Shown here: piece after piece, positions 51,563 through 62,100 of the stretch
Position numbering within the stretch: the first letter of the stretch is position 1
Layout: each line of letters opens with the position of its first letter
Assembly: GCA_044598425.1 (NCBI GenBank)
Contig: CP172536.1
Location: forward strand, 1,240,001 to 1,304,000
Reading direction: 5' to 3'
Source of the DNA: JAEVLT01 sp044598425
Lineage (GTDB): Bacteria > Bacillota > Bacilli > Bacillales > Cytobacillaceae
DNA length: 64,000 nucleotides
Position numbers and translations under genes: made by a program
The notes under the pieces: generated by a model
The model's database searches: none
Seen by the model: only the letters and a program-made list of their open reading frames with translations
What the model was told of the DNA's origin: nothing

Positions 51563-52447
51563 GTGTTTCGTAATGTTGCAGAGTTAGTGGAACAGGCAAC
51601 TGTTCAAAACAAAAAAATTTCAGAGATCATGATTGAGCAGGAAATAGCTGTCACCGGCCGATCCCGTGAAGAAATCATGGCGATAATGGATCGAAATTTA
51701 AAGGTAATGGAGGAAGCAGTTGAACGCGGTATTAAAGGAGTAAAGTCCCATTCAGGATTAACGGGAGGAGACGCAGTTCTACTGCAGCAATATATTGAAA
51801 AAGGCGAGTATCTATCAGGTGAAACAGTGCTTGACGCCGTCAGCAAGGCGGTCGCCACAAATGAAGTAAATGCTGCAATGGGTACAATCTGTGCGACTCC
51901 GACTGCCGGATCGGCAGGAGTCGTACCGGGGACGCTGTTTGCAGTCCAGAAAAAGCTTCGCCCTACAAGAGAAGAAATGATTCGTTTTCTTTTCACATCC
52001 GGCGCATTTGGCTATGTTATCGCCAATAATGCTTCTATTTCCGGTGCCGCAGGCGGCTGTCAGGCTGAAGTCGGTTCAGCAGCCGGGATGGCAGCCGCCG
52101 CGATCGTTGAAATGGCGGGAGGCACTCCGGCACAATGTGCGGAGGCGATGGCAATCACGCTAAAGAATATGCTTGGCTTGGTGTGCGATCCCGTTGCCGG
52201 GCTTGTCGAAGTTCCTTGCGTTAAAAGAAACGCAATGGGCGCAGCCAATGCCATGGTCGCAGCAGACATGGCATTGGCAGGAATAACGAGCAGAATTCCA
52301 TGTGACGAAGTGATTGAGGCAATGTATAAAATTGGTCAAACAATGCCAACAGCATTAAAAGAAACTGCACAAGGAGGGTTGGCGGCAACTCCGACAGGCC
52401 GAGCCTTAGAGGCAAAAATCTTTGGAGTTCCGCTGCAGAAAAAGTGA
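51563..52447 (+). CDS. sdaAA: L-serine dehydratase alpha subunit
   Basis: Catalytic subunit of the [4Fe-4S] serine dehydratase. The 294-residue product contains cysteines in GTICATPTAGSAG, AAGGCQAEVGSA, LVCDPVAG and VPCVKRNAMG; three of them hold the cluster in this family. GTG 51563 follows AAGGGGGGAAA, and the frame upstream (ATG 51524) has no ribosome site. It overlaps recG by four bases (GTGA). Confidence 0.95.
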   Translation: MFRNVAELVEQATVQNKKISEIMIEQEIAVTGRSREEIMAIMDRNLKVMEEAVERGIKGVKSHSGLTGGDAVLLQQYIEKGEYLSGETVLDAVSKAVATNEVNAAMGTICATPTAGSAGVVPGTLFAVQKKLRPTREEMIRFLFTSGAFGYVIANNASISGAAGGCQAEVGSAAGMAAAAIVEMAGGTPAQCAEAMAITLKNMLGLVCDPVAGLVEVPCVKRNAMGAANAMVAADMALAGITSRIPCDEVIEAMYKIGQTMPTALKETAQGGLAATPTGRALEAKIFGVPLQKK

Positions 52448-54492
52448 GTGAAAATTTAAACCAATCGGTGACAGTCATAAAAGGAATCGGCGAAGAAACG
52501 GCAGAAACACTTGCCGAAATGAAAATCATGACGGTATTGGATTTGCTTGAGTATTTTCCATATCGTTTCGAAGATTATCGCTTGAAAGATCTTGCAGAAG
52601 TGGTCCATGAAGAAAAAGTGACAGTTGAAGGGAAGGTTCACAGCGAACCTTCTCTTGTCTATTATGGAAAAAAAAAATCAAGGCTGACATTCCGTCTTCT
52701 TGTAGGAAATTATTTGATTCAAGTTGTTTTTTTTAATCAGCCATATTTAAAATCAAAGCTGGCAATGAATGAGACGATCACGGTTACCGGCAAGTGGGAC
52801 CAGCATCGGCAGACGATTACAGGCAATGAACTCCAAATTGGTGCAAATAAAAAAAATCACGAATTTGAGCCCGTTTATCTGCTTAAAGGGAAGTTGACAA
52901 TGAAAGGAATCCGGAAATTTATTCAACTTGCCTTTCATCAGTTCGGACATTTAATTGAAGAAGTGATGCCAGAGTCGCTCATAAAAAAGTACAAGCTGTA
53001 TCATCGCCGCGATGCATTAAGAGCGATGCATTTTCCGCGCAATCAGGAAGATGTAAAACAAGCGAGAAGGCGGTTTGTCTATGAAGAATTTTTACTCTTC
53101 CAATTAAAAATGCAAGCATTGCGAAAGTTTGAGCGTGAGCATTCTCCGGGCTTGGAGCAAAAATACAACCTCGGTAAAGTCAAAGAATTCATTCAATCGC
53201 TCCCTTTCCCGCTTACAAATGCTCAAAAAAGGGTGATTAATGAAATTTTGGCTGATTTAAAATCTCCTTTTCGGATGAATCGCCTGCTGCAAGGAGATGT
53301 GGGATCTGGAAAGACCGTCGTGGCTGCGATTGGGCTTTATGCGAGTATTAGCGCGGGGTACCAAGGTGCCTTAATGGTTCCGACTGAAATTTTAGCTGAA
53401 CAGCATGCTGAATCATTAAAGTCCCTGCTTGAGCCCTTTCAGGTAAAGTGCGAGCTGTTGACAAGTTCGGTGAAGGGGAAAAAACGCCGGGAAATTCTGC
53501 AGCAACTTGAACAAGGGGAAATTGATCTGCTGATTGGCACGCACGCGCTTATTCAAGAAGAGGTCGTTTTTTCAAAGCTTGGATTTGTCATCACAGACGA
53601 ACAGCATCGTTTCGGCGTTGAACAGCGGAGAGTTCTTCGGGAAAAAGGGGAGAATCCCGATGTGTTGTTTATGACAGCAACACCGATTCCAAGAACGCTT
53701 GCAATTACGGTCTTTGGAGAAATGGATGTTTCAATCATCGATGAAATGCCGGCCGGGAGAAAAGCAATTGAAACGTATTGGGCAAAGGAGGAAATGCTTG
53801 ATCGCGTGCTTGCTTTTATGGAAAAAGAATTAAGAAAAGGCCATCAAGGCTACGTTATTTGTCCGCTCATTGAGGAATCAGAAAAATTGGATGTGCAAAA
53901 TGCAATAGATGTCCATGCCACTTTGACGCATTATTTTCAGAACCGTTTGAAAGTTGGGTTGATGCATGGCCGCCTAAGTGCCGAGGAGAAGGAAGCCGTT
54001 ATGAGGGAATTTAGCAGCAACGCTGTCCAGGTTCTCGTTTCAACAACGGTTGTTGAAGTCGGCGTCAATGTCCCCAACGCGACGATTATGGTGATTTATG
54101 ATGCTGAGCGCTTCGGCCTTTCCCAGCTTCACCAGCTTCGCGGCCGTGTTGGCCGGGGCAGTGAGCAATCGTTTTGTATATTGCTTGCCAATCCTAAATC
54201 AGAAGCCGGTAAAGAGAGAATGAAGATCATGACGGAAACGAACGATGGTTTCGTTCTTAGTGAAAAGGACCTGGAGCTTAGAGGACCTGGAGATTTTTTT
54301 GGGAAAAAACAAAGTGGGGTACCGGAGTTTAAGGTTGCGGACATGGTTCATGATTATCGGGCGCTTGAAACAGCTAGAAACGACGCTTTAGCTTTGATTC
54401 ATTCTGAGGCATTTTGGAATTCGGCCGAATTTACATTTTTAAGAAGCGAGCTTGAAAGTGCCGGCGTTTTAGAAGGGGAAAAACTCGACTAG
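52444..54492 (+). CDS. recG: ATP-dependent DNA helicase RecG
   Basis: Fork-regression helicase in recombination and repair. The 682-residue product has the N-terminal wedge domain (about 60-150), Walker A GDVGSGKTVVAA (about 278-289), the DEQH box in VITDEQHRFG, TATPIPRTLAI, and motif VI HQLRGRVGRGSEQSFC, then the TRG segment with LRGPGDFFGKKQSG. Length equals B. subtilis RecG. GTG 52444 overlaps the sdaAA stop with no strong site of its own, so translation is probably coupled. Confidence 0.97.
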   Translation: MSENLNQSVTVIKGIGEETAETLAEMKIMTVLDLLEYFPYRFEDYRLKDLAEVVHEEKVTVEGKVHSEPSLVYYGKKKSRLTFRLLVGNYLIQVVFFNQPYLKSKLAMNETITVTGKWDQHRQTITGNELQIGANKKNHEFEPVYLLKGKLTMKGIRKFIQLAFHQFGHLIEEVMPESLIKKYKLYHRRDALRAMHFPRNQEDVKQARRRFVYEEFLLFQLKMQALRKFEREHSPGLEQKYNLGKVKEFIQSLPFPLTNAQKRVINEILADLKSPFRMNRLLQGDVGSGKTVVAAIGLYASISAGYQGALMVPTEILAEQHAESLKSLLEPFQVKCELLTSSVKGKKRREILQQLEQGEIDLLIGTHALIQEEVVFSKLGFVITDEQHRFGVEQRRVLREKGENPDVLFMTATPIPRTLAITVFGEMDVSIIDEMPAGRKAIETYWAKEEMLDRVLAFMEKELRKGHQGYVICPLIEESEKLDVQNAIDVHATLTHYFQNRLKVGLMHGRLSAEEKEAVMREFSSNAVQVLVSTTVVEVGVNVPNATIMVIYDAERFGLSQLHQLRGRVGRGSEQSFCILLANPKSEAGKERMKIMTETNDGFVLSEKDLELRGPGDFFGKKQSGVPEFKVADMVHDYRALETARNDALALIHSEAFWNSAEFTFLRSELESAGVLEGEKLD

Positions 54493-54521
54493 CAAGTTCA
54501 TTTCCGTTTTAAAAGTAAATC

Positions 54522-54571
54522 TTGCATTCTGCTTGAGCAAATTTTATACTACTGTTAGTACCTAGTCATAA
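54522..54571 (+). promoter_or_regulatory. fapR promoter with FapR operator
   Basis: TTGCAT (54522-54527), 17 bases, TATACT (54545-54550). Right after it, over the likely start point, lies TTAGTACCTAGTCATAA (54555-54571), which matches the known FapR operator pattern (TTAGTACCTnGTCTTAA) at 15 or more positions. FapR bound here blocks transcription; malonyl-CoA releases it. Autoregulation of fapR-plsX-fabD-fabG is thus expected. Confidence 0.85.
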
Positions 54572-54592
54572 GATCTCGGATGGTGTTTTAAA

Positions 54593-55150
54593 ATGAGAAT
54601 CGCAAAGAAGGAACGTCAAAAACGATTAACATCCACCATAAAAGAAAATCCGTTCATTACCGATGAGGAACTGGCGGAAAAATTTGCGGTTAGTGTGCAA
54701 ACGATCCGCCTTGACCGCCTCGAATTATCGATCCCTGAGCTTCGCGAGAGGATCAAAAATGTGGCGGAGAAACGGTTTGAAGATGAAGTACGATCGCTGC
54801 CGCTCGAAGAAGTCGTTGGTGAAATAATTGACATGAATTTAGATAAAAGCGCTATTTCTATTTTTGACGTGAAAGAGGAGCATGTTTTTAAACGAAACAA
54901 GATTGCCCGCGGCCATCATCTTTTTGCCCAGGCGAATTCCCTTGCTGTTGCCGTGATCAATGATGAATTGGCGTTGACCGCCAAAGCGAATATCCAGTTT
55001 AAACGGTCGGTGAAACAGGATGAACGGGTGATCGCAAAAGCAAAAGTGCGAAAAATAGATGAGGAGCACGGCAGAACATTTGTCGATGTAAAAAGTTTTG
55101 TAAACAATGAACTAGTGTTCCATGGAGAATTCGAAATGTACCGCCCATGA
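54593..55150 (+). CDS. fapR: Fatty acid and phospholipid synthesis repressor FapR
   Basis: Malonyl-CoA-responsive repressor of lipid genes. The 185-residue product has an N-terminal winged helix-turn-helix (about 5-45, ITDEELAEKFAVSVQTIRLD) and a C-terminal hot-dog domain (about 75-185; RGHHLFAQANSLAVAVIN). ATG 54593 has only a modest site (GGATGGTG). It is the first gene of a unit with plsX, fabD and fabG, behind its own operator. Confidence 0.96.
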   Translation: MRIAKKERQKRLTSTIKENPFITDEELAEKFAVSVQTIRLDRLELSIPELRERIKNVAEKRFEDEVRSLPLEEVVGEIIDMNLDKSAISIFDVKEEHVFKRNKIARGHHLFAQANSLAVAVINDELALTAKANIQFKRSVKQDERVIAKAKVRKIDEEHGRTFVDVKSFVNNELVFHGEFEMYRP

Positions 55151-55207
55151 AGGTGAAAAAGCATAAATGTTAAAGGCAGAAACCAATTTTATTAAGGGAT
55201 GAAAAAG

Positions 55208-56206
55208 ATGAGAATAGCATTGGATGCAATGGGCGGAGACAACGCCCCAAAGGAAGTCGTGCTCGGAGCGATGAAAGCTGTTGAAGCTTTCCCGGATTTA
55301 CATATTACCCTTGTTGGGGATGAAACAAAAATAGCTAAAAGTTTTAAAAAAAATGAGCGGATAACAGTCATCCATACGGATGAAATCATTTTAAGTACGG
55401 ATGAGCCTGTGCGCGCTGTCCGCCGTAAAAAAAATGCTTCAATGGTCATTGCTGCCCAGCAGGTTGCTGACGGTTTGGCAGATGCTTGTATTTCCGCAGG
55501 CAATACAGGGGCGCTGATGGCTGCTGGACTTTTTGTTGTCGGCAGGATTGAAGGAATCGAAAGACCTGCATTAGCGCCAACACTGCCAACGACTGGCGGT
55601 AAAGGGTTTTTGCTGCTCGATGTCGGAGCAAATGCTGATGCGAGACCTGAGCACTTGCTGCAATACGCGATTATGGGTTCAATCTACAGCAGCAAAGTAA
55701 GAGGGATTGAAAAGCCGCGTGTCGGGCTTTTAAACATCGGGACTGAAGAGAAAAAAGGCAATGATTTGACGAAAGAAGCTTTTAAACGTTTAAAAGAAGC
55801 TCCGATTCATTTCGTTGGTAACGTTGAAGCAAGAGATTTGTTGGAAGGGGCTGCTGATGTTGTTGTTACAGATGGTTTTACGGGCAACATGGTCTTAAAA
55901 ACAATCGAAGGCACAGCTTTATCGGTGTTTAAGATGTTAAAAACTGCCTTAACCAGCAGCTTTAAAAGCAAATTGGCTGCGGCTGTTTTGAAGCCGAATC
56001 TTGTTGAATTAAAAAATACGATGGATTACTCTGAATATGGCGGCGCTGGCTTGTTTGGCCTCAAAGCACCGGTCATAAAAGCCCATGGTTCATCCAATGC
56101 GCAAGCGATATTCAGCGCTATTCGCCAAACAAGAGAAATGGTTGAAAAGCAAGTTATTAGACAAATTCAGCTTGCAGTAGAAGAAGCGGGTAAAATGGAA
56201 AAATAA
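55208..56206 (+). CDS. plsX: Phosphate acyltransferase PlsX
   Basis: Turns acyl-ACP plus phosphate into acyl phosphate, the first step of phospholipid synthesis in this group. The 332-residue product has MRIALDAMGGDNAPKE at the start, SAGNTGALMAAG, and TDGFTGNMVLKTIEG near 225-240. ATG 55208 has AAGGGATG at the right distance and gives the usual N-terminus; the ATG at 55199 overlaps that site. It sits between the regulator fapR and fabD. Confidence 0.96.
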   Translation: MRIALDAMGGDNAPKEVVLGAMKAVEAFPDLHITLVGDETKIAKSFKKNERITVIHTDEIILSTDEPVRAVRRKKNASMVIAAQQVADGLADACISAGNTGALMAAGLFVVGRIEGIERPALAPTLPTTGGKGFLLLDVGANADARPEHLLQYAIMGSIYSSKVRGIEKPRVGLLNIGTEEKKGNDLTKEAFKRLKEAPIHFVGNVEARDLLEGAADVVVTDGFTGNMVLKTIEGTALSVFKMLKTALTSSFKSKLAAAVLKPNLVELKNTMDYSEYGGAGLFGLKAPVIKAHGSSNAQAIFSAIRQTREMVEKQVIRQIQLAVEEAGKMEK

Positions 56207-56229
56207 ATTTTATTAAAAGAGGTGTTTAA

Positions 56230-57177
56230 ATGGGTAAAATTGCTTTTGTGTTTCCGGGACAAGGTTCCCAAGCTGTAGGAATGGGAAAAAGTCTTGCTGA
56301 CAACCATGCAGATGTACAAGCAATTTTTCGTAAAGCGGACGAAACGTTAAAATTCCAGCTGAGCAAACTGATCTTTGAAGGCCCTCAGGAAGAGCTGACG
56401 CTTACCATAAATGCGCAGCCGGCTTTGCTTACGACAAGCATCGCGGTTCTGGAGTTTTTTCGAATATCGGGCATTCAGCCTGACTACGTCGCAGGACACA
56501 GCCTTGGGGAATACACGGCTCTTGTTGCAGCAGGGGCGCTCTCGTTTGAAGAAGGGGTATACCTCGTCCGCCGCCGCGGCGAATTCATGGAGAAGGCTGT
56601 GCCAAATGGCGAAGGGACGATGGCGGCTGTTCTCGGACTTGACCGTGGACCATTAACAACGGTTACCGATGAAGTGAGTGCAGCCGGCTATCCGGTGCAG
56701 CTTGCCAATCTCAATTGTCCAGGGCAAATTGTGATTTCCGGATCAGCAAAAGGCGTTGAATTAGCGGGTGAAAAGGCGAAAAAGGCAGGCGCCAAAAGAG
56801 TGATTCCTTTAGTTGTCAGCGGGCCATTTCATTCTTCTTTGATGAAGCCTGCTGCCGCGCAATTGCAAGCGAAGTTAGAAAAAATTTCGATGAGAAACGC
56901 CGAAGTTCCGGTCATTGCAAACGTTTCAGCCGAGCCGATGAGCGAAGCAGCGGAAATCAAGGAAAAACTCATTGAACAGCTTTATTCACCTGTCTTATGG
57001 GAAGATTCTGTTCAAAAATTGATTGACCTTGGTGTCGATACCTTTATTGAAATTGGTCCTGGAAAAGTACTTTCCGGATTGATTAAAAAAGTGAATCGTT
57101 CGGCAAAAACTTATTCTGTTTCAGACGAGGAAACGGCTCAGGCCGTCATCGAAGCTTTGAAGGAGGAAATGCGATGA
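56230..57177 (+). CDS. fabD: Malonyl-CoA:ACP transacylase
   Basis: Loads malonate on ACP. The 315-residue product has FPGQGSQAVGMG at residues 7-18, the active serine in AGHSLGEYTALVAAG (about 93), and the catalytic His in VSGPFHSSLM. ATG 56230 follows AAAGAGGTG. Its stop overlaps fabG by four bases. Confidence 0.97.
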   Translation: MGKIAFVFPGQGSQAVGMGKSLADNHADVQAIFRKADETLKFQLSKLIFEGPQEELTLTINAQPALLTTSIAVLEFFRISGIQPDYVAGHSLGEYTALVAAGALSFEEGVYLVRRRGEFMEKAVPNGEGTMAAVLGLDRGPLTTVTDEVSAAGYPVQLANLNCPGQIVISGSAKGVELAGEKAKKAGAKRVIPLVVSGPFHSSLMKPAAAQLQAKLEKISMRNAEVPVIANVSAEPMSEAAEIKEKLIEQLYSPVLWEDSVQKLIDLGVDTFIEIGPGKVLSGLIKKVNRSAKTYSVSDEETAQAVIEALKEEMR

Positions 57178-57917
57178 ATTTGGAAGGGAAATCCGCACTT
57201 GTTACTGGAGCATCAAGAGGAATCGGTCGGGAAATTGCCCTTGAACTTGCTAGACAAGGGGCTGACGTTGCGGTCAATTTTGCTGGAAGTGAAACAAAAG
57301 CAAATGAAGTGGTGGATGAAATCAAAGCGCTGGGCAGACAAGCGTTTGCGGTAAAGTGTGACGTTTCAAACGCTGAAGAGGTTGCTGCGATGGTAAAGGA
57401 AACAATTGATCAATTTGGCAAGCTTGATATTCTCGTTAACAATGCCGGGATTACAAAAGATAATTTATTAATGAGAATGAAAGAAGAAGAATGGGATGAT
57501 GTGATCAACATCAACCTAAAAGGGGTTTTCCTCTGTACGAAAGCAGTAACGAGGCAAATGATGAAGCAGCGGGCAGGCCGGATAATTAATGTTTCGTCCA
57601 TCGTTGGTGTAAGCGGCAATCCTGGACAGGCAAATTATGTTGCCGCAAAAGCAGGTGTCATCGGTTTGACGAAAACAACTGCTAAAGAACTGGCCGCAAG
57701 AAATATTACCGTTAATGCCATCGCCCCAGGATTTATTTCAACGGATATGACAGATAAATTATCGGAAGATGTAAAAGTGGAAATGTTAAAGCAGATTCCT
57801 TTGGCTCGTTTTGGGGAACCTAAAGATATTGCAAAAGTCGCTGCTTTTCTAGCCTCTGAAGACAGCGCCTATATGACAGGCCAGACGCTTCATATTGATG
57901 GCGGTATGGTCATGTAA
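57174..57917 (+). CDS. fabG: 3-oxoacyl-ACP reductase
   Basis: NADPH-dependent reductase of the elongation cycle, a short-chain dehydrogenase. The 247-residue product has the Rossmann motif TGASRGIGREIALELA (about 10-25), VNNAGITKD, the catalytic Ser in INVSSIVGVSGNPGQ, and YVAAKAG (Tyr and Lys). ATG 57174 overlaps the fabD stop and has GGAGGAAA. It ends the fapR unit. Confidence 0.97.
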   Translation: MNLEGKSALVTGASRGIGREIALELARQGADVAVNFAGSETKANEVVDEIKALGRQAFAVKCDVSNAEEVAAMVKETIDQFGKLDILVNNAGITKDNLLMRMKEEEWDDVININLKGVFLCTKAVTRQMMKQRAGRIINVSSIVGVSGNPGQANYVAAKAGVIGLTKTTAKELAARNITVNAIAPGFISTDMTDKLSEDVKVEMLKQIPLARFGEPKDIAKVAAFLASEDSAYMTGQTLHIDGGMVM

Positions 57918-57959
57918 AGTTGTTCATGAAAAGGACGTTCGAGATTTTTTCAGCAATTC

Positions 57960-57989
57960 ATTTATTATTTTGCTTAAATACTCTATAAT
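57960..57989 (+). promoter_or_regulatory. Candidate acpA promoter
   Basis: A perfect -10 TATAAT at 57984-57989; the -35 is weak (TTTATT 57961-57966 at 17 bases). It is 24 bases before acpA and allows expression independent of fabG. Confidence 0.5.
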
Positions 57990-58012
57990 AGCTTGAGGGG
58001 AGGTGAACAAGC

Positions 58013-58246
58013 ATGGCAGATGTATTAGAACGTGTAACAAAGATCATCGTTGACCGGTTAGGTGTTGACGAATCTCAAGTGAAACTTGAAGCTTCGTTTA
58101 AGGATGATCTTGGCGCCGATTCCCTTGATGTCGTTGAACTAGTAATGGAATTGGAAGATGAGTTCGATATGGAAATTTCTGACGATGATGCTGAAAAAAT
58201 CACAACTGTTGGTGATGCTGTTAATTACATAAATAGCAAAAAGTAA
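58013..58246 (+). CDS. acpA: Acyl carrier protein
   Basis: A 77-residue acidic carrier. The phosphopantetheine attachment site is Ser37 in GADSLDVVELVMELED. ATG 58013 follows GGGGAGGTGA. It provides the carrier for FabD, FabG and PlsX coded upstream, and a terminator follows. Confidence 0.98.
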   Translation: MADVLERVTKIIVDRLGVDESQVKLEASFKDDLGADSLDVVELVMELEDEFDMEISDDDAEKITTVGDAVNYINSKK

Positions 58247-58264
58247 TCGCCTGAATTTCTTTGC

Positions 58265-58296
58265 AAAGCTCCGTTTTCAAACGGAGCTTTCTTCTG
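58265..58296 (+). terminator. Terminator after acpA
   Basis: A perfect 12-base stem AAAGCTCCGTTT (58265-58276) with AAACGGAGCTTT (58279-58290), closed by a very short loop, then a T/C-rich tail. Confidence 0.88.
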
Positions 58297-58360
58297 TATT
58301 ATAGACATTGATGGATTTTTCAAATTTATTTTTAAAGAATAACTGCAAGGTGGAGACTTT

Positions 58361-59107
58361 ATGCGCAAAAAAGGAAAGGAACATGACATGAACACTCATC
58401 GTGCCAAGGAAAATTTGTTTAAGAATTTTCAACAGTCAATGGGGATTACATTTGCCGATGAAAAGTTATTAATGCAAGCATTTACTCATTCATCCTATGT
58501 GAATGAGCATCGAAGAAAGCCTTATGAAGACAATGAAAGGCTTGAATTTTTAGGTGATGCCGTCCTAGAGCTAACTGTTTCTCAATTCCTTTTTAAAAAA
58601 TATCCAATGATGAGTGAAGGAGAATTGACAAAATTGCGGGCTGCAATTGTTTGTGAACCTTCGCTCGTATCATTTGCCCATGAACTTGAGTTCAGCCAGT
58701 ATATTTTGCTGGGAAAAGGTGAAGAGTTAACGGGAGGAAGAGAGCGCCCTGCATTGCTCGCAGATGTGTTCGAAGCCTTTATTGGCTCTCTTTATTTAGA
58801 TAAAGGAATTGAAAAAGTAATTGAGTTTCTTGAAAAGGTCGTCTTTCCTAAAATTAATGCTGGTGCTTTTTCTCATGTGATGGATTTTAAAAGTCAATTG
58901 CAAGAGCTGGTGCAAAGAGACGGGATCGGTTCGATTGAGTACCGTGTGCTGCAGGAAAAAGGACCAGCGCATAATCGGGAATTTGTATCTCGCGTTTCTC
59001 TTAATGGGGAAGAGCTTGGAATCGGAACAGGCAAATCGAAAAAAGAAGCGGAGCAGCATGCCGCACAACAAGCGCTGGAAAAATTAAAAACAAAAACCGG
59101 CCTGTAG
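58361..59107 (+). CDS. rnc: Ribonuclease III
   Basis: Double-strand RNA endonuclease. The 248-residue product has the signature ERLEFLGDAVLELTVS (about 61-76), a second acidic site in LLADVFEAFIGSLYLD, and a C-terminal dsRBD (about 165-245, with DFKSQLQELVQRDG and GTGKSKKEAEQHAAQQAL). ATG 58361 follows AAGGTGGAG. It is the first gene of the rnc-smc-ftsY group. Confidence 0.97.
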   Translation: MRKKGKEHDMNTHRAKENLFKNFQQSMGITFADEKLLMQAFTHSSYVNEHRRKPYEDNERLEFLGDAVLELTVSQFLFKKYPMMSEGELTKLRAAIVCEPSLVSFAHELEFSQYILLGKGEELTGGRERPALLADVFEAFIGSLYLDKGIEKVIEFLEKVVFPKINAGAFSHVMDFKSQLQELVQRDGIGSIEYRVLQEKGPAHNREFVSRVSLNGEELGIGTGKSKKEAEQHAAQQALEKLKTKTGL

Positions 59108-59162
59108 CCTGAATCGAGAATTTTTGGAATAAATGAACAAGGCCCGTTATGGGAGGGATACA

Positions 59163-62100
59163 ATGTATTTAAAACGACTGGATGTTATTGGTTTTAAATC
59201 TTTTGCAGAGCGGATTAGTGTGGATTTCGTTAAAGGTGTAACAGCTGTTGTCGGTCCAAATGGGAGCGGAAAAAGCAATATTACCGATGCCATTCGCTGG
59301 GTTTTGGGTGAGCAGTCAGCCAAATCACTAAGAGGGACGAAAATGGAGGACATTATTTTTGCCGGCAGTGATTCACGCAAACCGCTGAATTTTGCGGAAG
59401 TAACGCTGACATTGGACAATGAAGATCAAGGCCTGAAAATTGATTATAACGAGGTCAGTGTGACAAGAAGGGTGTTTCGTTCGGGTGAAAGTGAATTTTT
59501 GATCAATAAACAGCCGTGCAGGCTGAAAGATATCATTGAACTGTTTATGGATTCCGGGCTAGGGAGAGAAGCTTTTTCGATTATCAGTCAAGGGAAAGTC
59601 GAAGAAATTTTAAACAGCAAGGCGGAGGACCGCCGGACGATTTTTGAAGAGGCCGCCGGTGTTTTAAAGTATAAAAACCGCAAGAAAAAAGCTGAAGGAA
59701 AACTTTCTGAAACCCAGGAAAATTTAAACCGGGTCAACGATATCTTGCTTGAACTCGAAAGTCAGGTAGAGCCGCTGAAAATTCAGGCTTCCATTGCAAA
59801 AGATTATTTAGAAAAAAAAGAGGAACTTGAAAAAATTGAAGTAGCGCTAACAGTTTTTGAAATTGAAGAACTTCATCAAAAATGGGAAAAGCTTTCGGAA
59901 CAGCTTGAAAGCCATAGGCAGGAAGAGATCAAGCTTGTGGCAGAGCTGCAAAAAAAGGAAGCACATATTGAAGAAACGAGAGACCATATAACGGCTCTTG
60001 ATGAATCAATCAGCGATTTGCAAAACGTTCTCCTTCATGCGAGCGAGGAGCTTGAAAAGCTCGAAGGCCGAAAAGAAGTGCTGAAGGAGCGAAAGAAGAA
60101 TGCCTCGCAAAATAAAGGCCAGCTTGAGCAAAACATTGCCGAGTTAACAGAAAAAATGGCAATGCTGTCATCAAAGCGTGAAGAACAAACGGCAGCGGTT
60201 GAACAATTGCAGCTGGAAGCGGACTTGCTTCAAGCTCAGCTTAAGGAAAAACAAGAGAAACTTGCGTTGTTTGCTGAAAATATTGACGATAAAATTGAAT
60301 CGTTAAAAAGTGAATACATCGAGAAGTTAAATGAACAAGCAAGTGCAAAGAATGAGTGGAAGAACATTGAACAGCAGCTTGAGCAGCAGAAGCGAAAAAA
60401 TGCAAAACTATTGGATGAAAATGGAAAATATCTCACCAGCCGCGAGCAGGTAGAAGCAAAAAAAGCAGCGATTTTATCTGCACTAGCGGAAACGCAGCGC
60501 AAGTTAGATGAACAAGTATCATCGTTTCGTAACCATCAGCGCAAACTTGAAACGGCAAAAGACAACTATCAAAAGCAAGAGAAGACGCTGTACCAAGCTT
60601 ACCAATTCCTGCAACAGGCTAAATCGCGGAAAGAAATGCTTGAGGAAATGGAGGAAGACTATTCAGGATTTTTTCAAGGTGTAAAAGAAGTATTGAAAGC
60701 CCGTGGTAAACAATTGACAGGGATTGAAGGAGCCGTTGCCGAGCTGATCCAAGTGCCGAAGGAATTTGAAACAGCCATTGAAACCGCTCTCGGCGGTGCC
60801 TTGCAGCATATTGTTGTTGACTCCGAGCAAAATGCCCGTGCGGCGATTCAGTACTTGAAACAACACTCTTTTGGCCGAGCGACCTTTTTGCCGATGAATG
60901 TGATCAAAGGGAGGCCGCTGACTGCGGCGCAGCTGCAACTGATTCAAGCCCACCCCGCTTTTGTCGGTACGGGTGCCACTCTTATAAAATTTGCCGGAAA
61001 ATATACAGAGATCATCAACAATCTGCTTGGCAATGTGGTGATTACGAAAGATTTAAAGGGTGCTAATGAATTAGCAAAGCTGCTGCAGTATCGCTCCCGC
61101 CTCGTTACCCTTGATGGAGACGTTGTCAATCCAGGGGGGTCAATGACTGGAGGTGCTGTGAAACAGAAGTCATCTTCTCTTTTATCAAGAAAAAGTGAGC
61201 TTGATGATCTAAAAGAGAAGCTCAAGGTAATGGAAGAAAAAACGACTCAGTTAGAAACAGATGTCAAGTCATTAAAGGAAGAAATTCAGCAGCTGGAACT
61301 GCAAACGGAAGTGCTGCGCAAAAGGGGAGAAGAACTGCGCTTGCAGGAACAGTCTTTAAAAGGCGATCTCCGTGAGGTAGAGGTAGAGGAAAAGAATTTA
61401 AACGAACGCTTAACGATGTATGATCTTGAAAAGCGGCAGTTTTCAGAAGAAAAACAAGCATTAACAAAGCGCCGGGAACAACTGGAACATTCTTTGGAAT
61501 CTTATCAAGAGCAAATTTTAGCGCTTGACCAGCTAATTTTAAAGCTAACTGAGCAGCGGACGAACAACTTGACATCAAAAGAGGTACTGCTCAGCGAAAT
61601 AAACGAGTTAAAAGTAGCATTTGCTGCAAAAAATCAGCAATACACGCATGCAAGCGAGCGGCTGGAAATGATTATAACGGATCTTGGAGAAAGCGGACAA
61701 AAGCTCAGCCATTTTACCGAAGATCTTCGCTTGCTTACATCGGAAATGACTAATAGCTCTTCAGGAGAAGAGCAGCTTGAAGCTGCCGCAAAAAGAAAAC
61801 AGCGTGATAAAGAAGAAACAATCCAGCTGATTTCCACAAGACGGCAGGAACGGCTACAGCTCCAGACGGTTCTTGAGGACGCCGAGCTTGAGGCAAAAGA
61901 ATACAAGCGGCAGCATAAGTATATGATTGAAGTTCTGCAGGATGAAGAAGTGAAGCTAAATCGTCTTGATGTCGAACTAGAAAACCGTCTTGCCCGACTT
62001 CGTGAAGAATATTTACTCTCCTTTGACGGGGCGAAGGAACAATTTCCTTTGCAGATACCGGTTGAAGAAGCGCGCAAAAAAGTGAAATTAATTAAGCTGG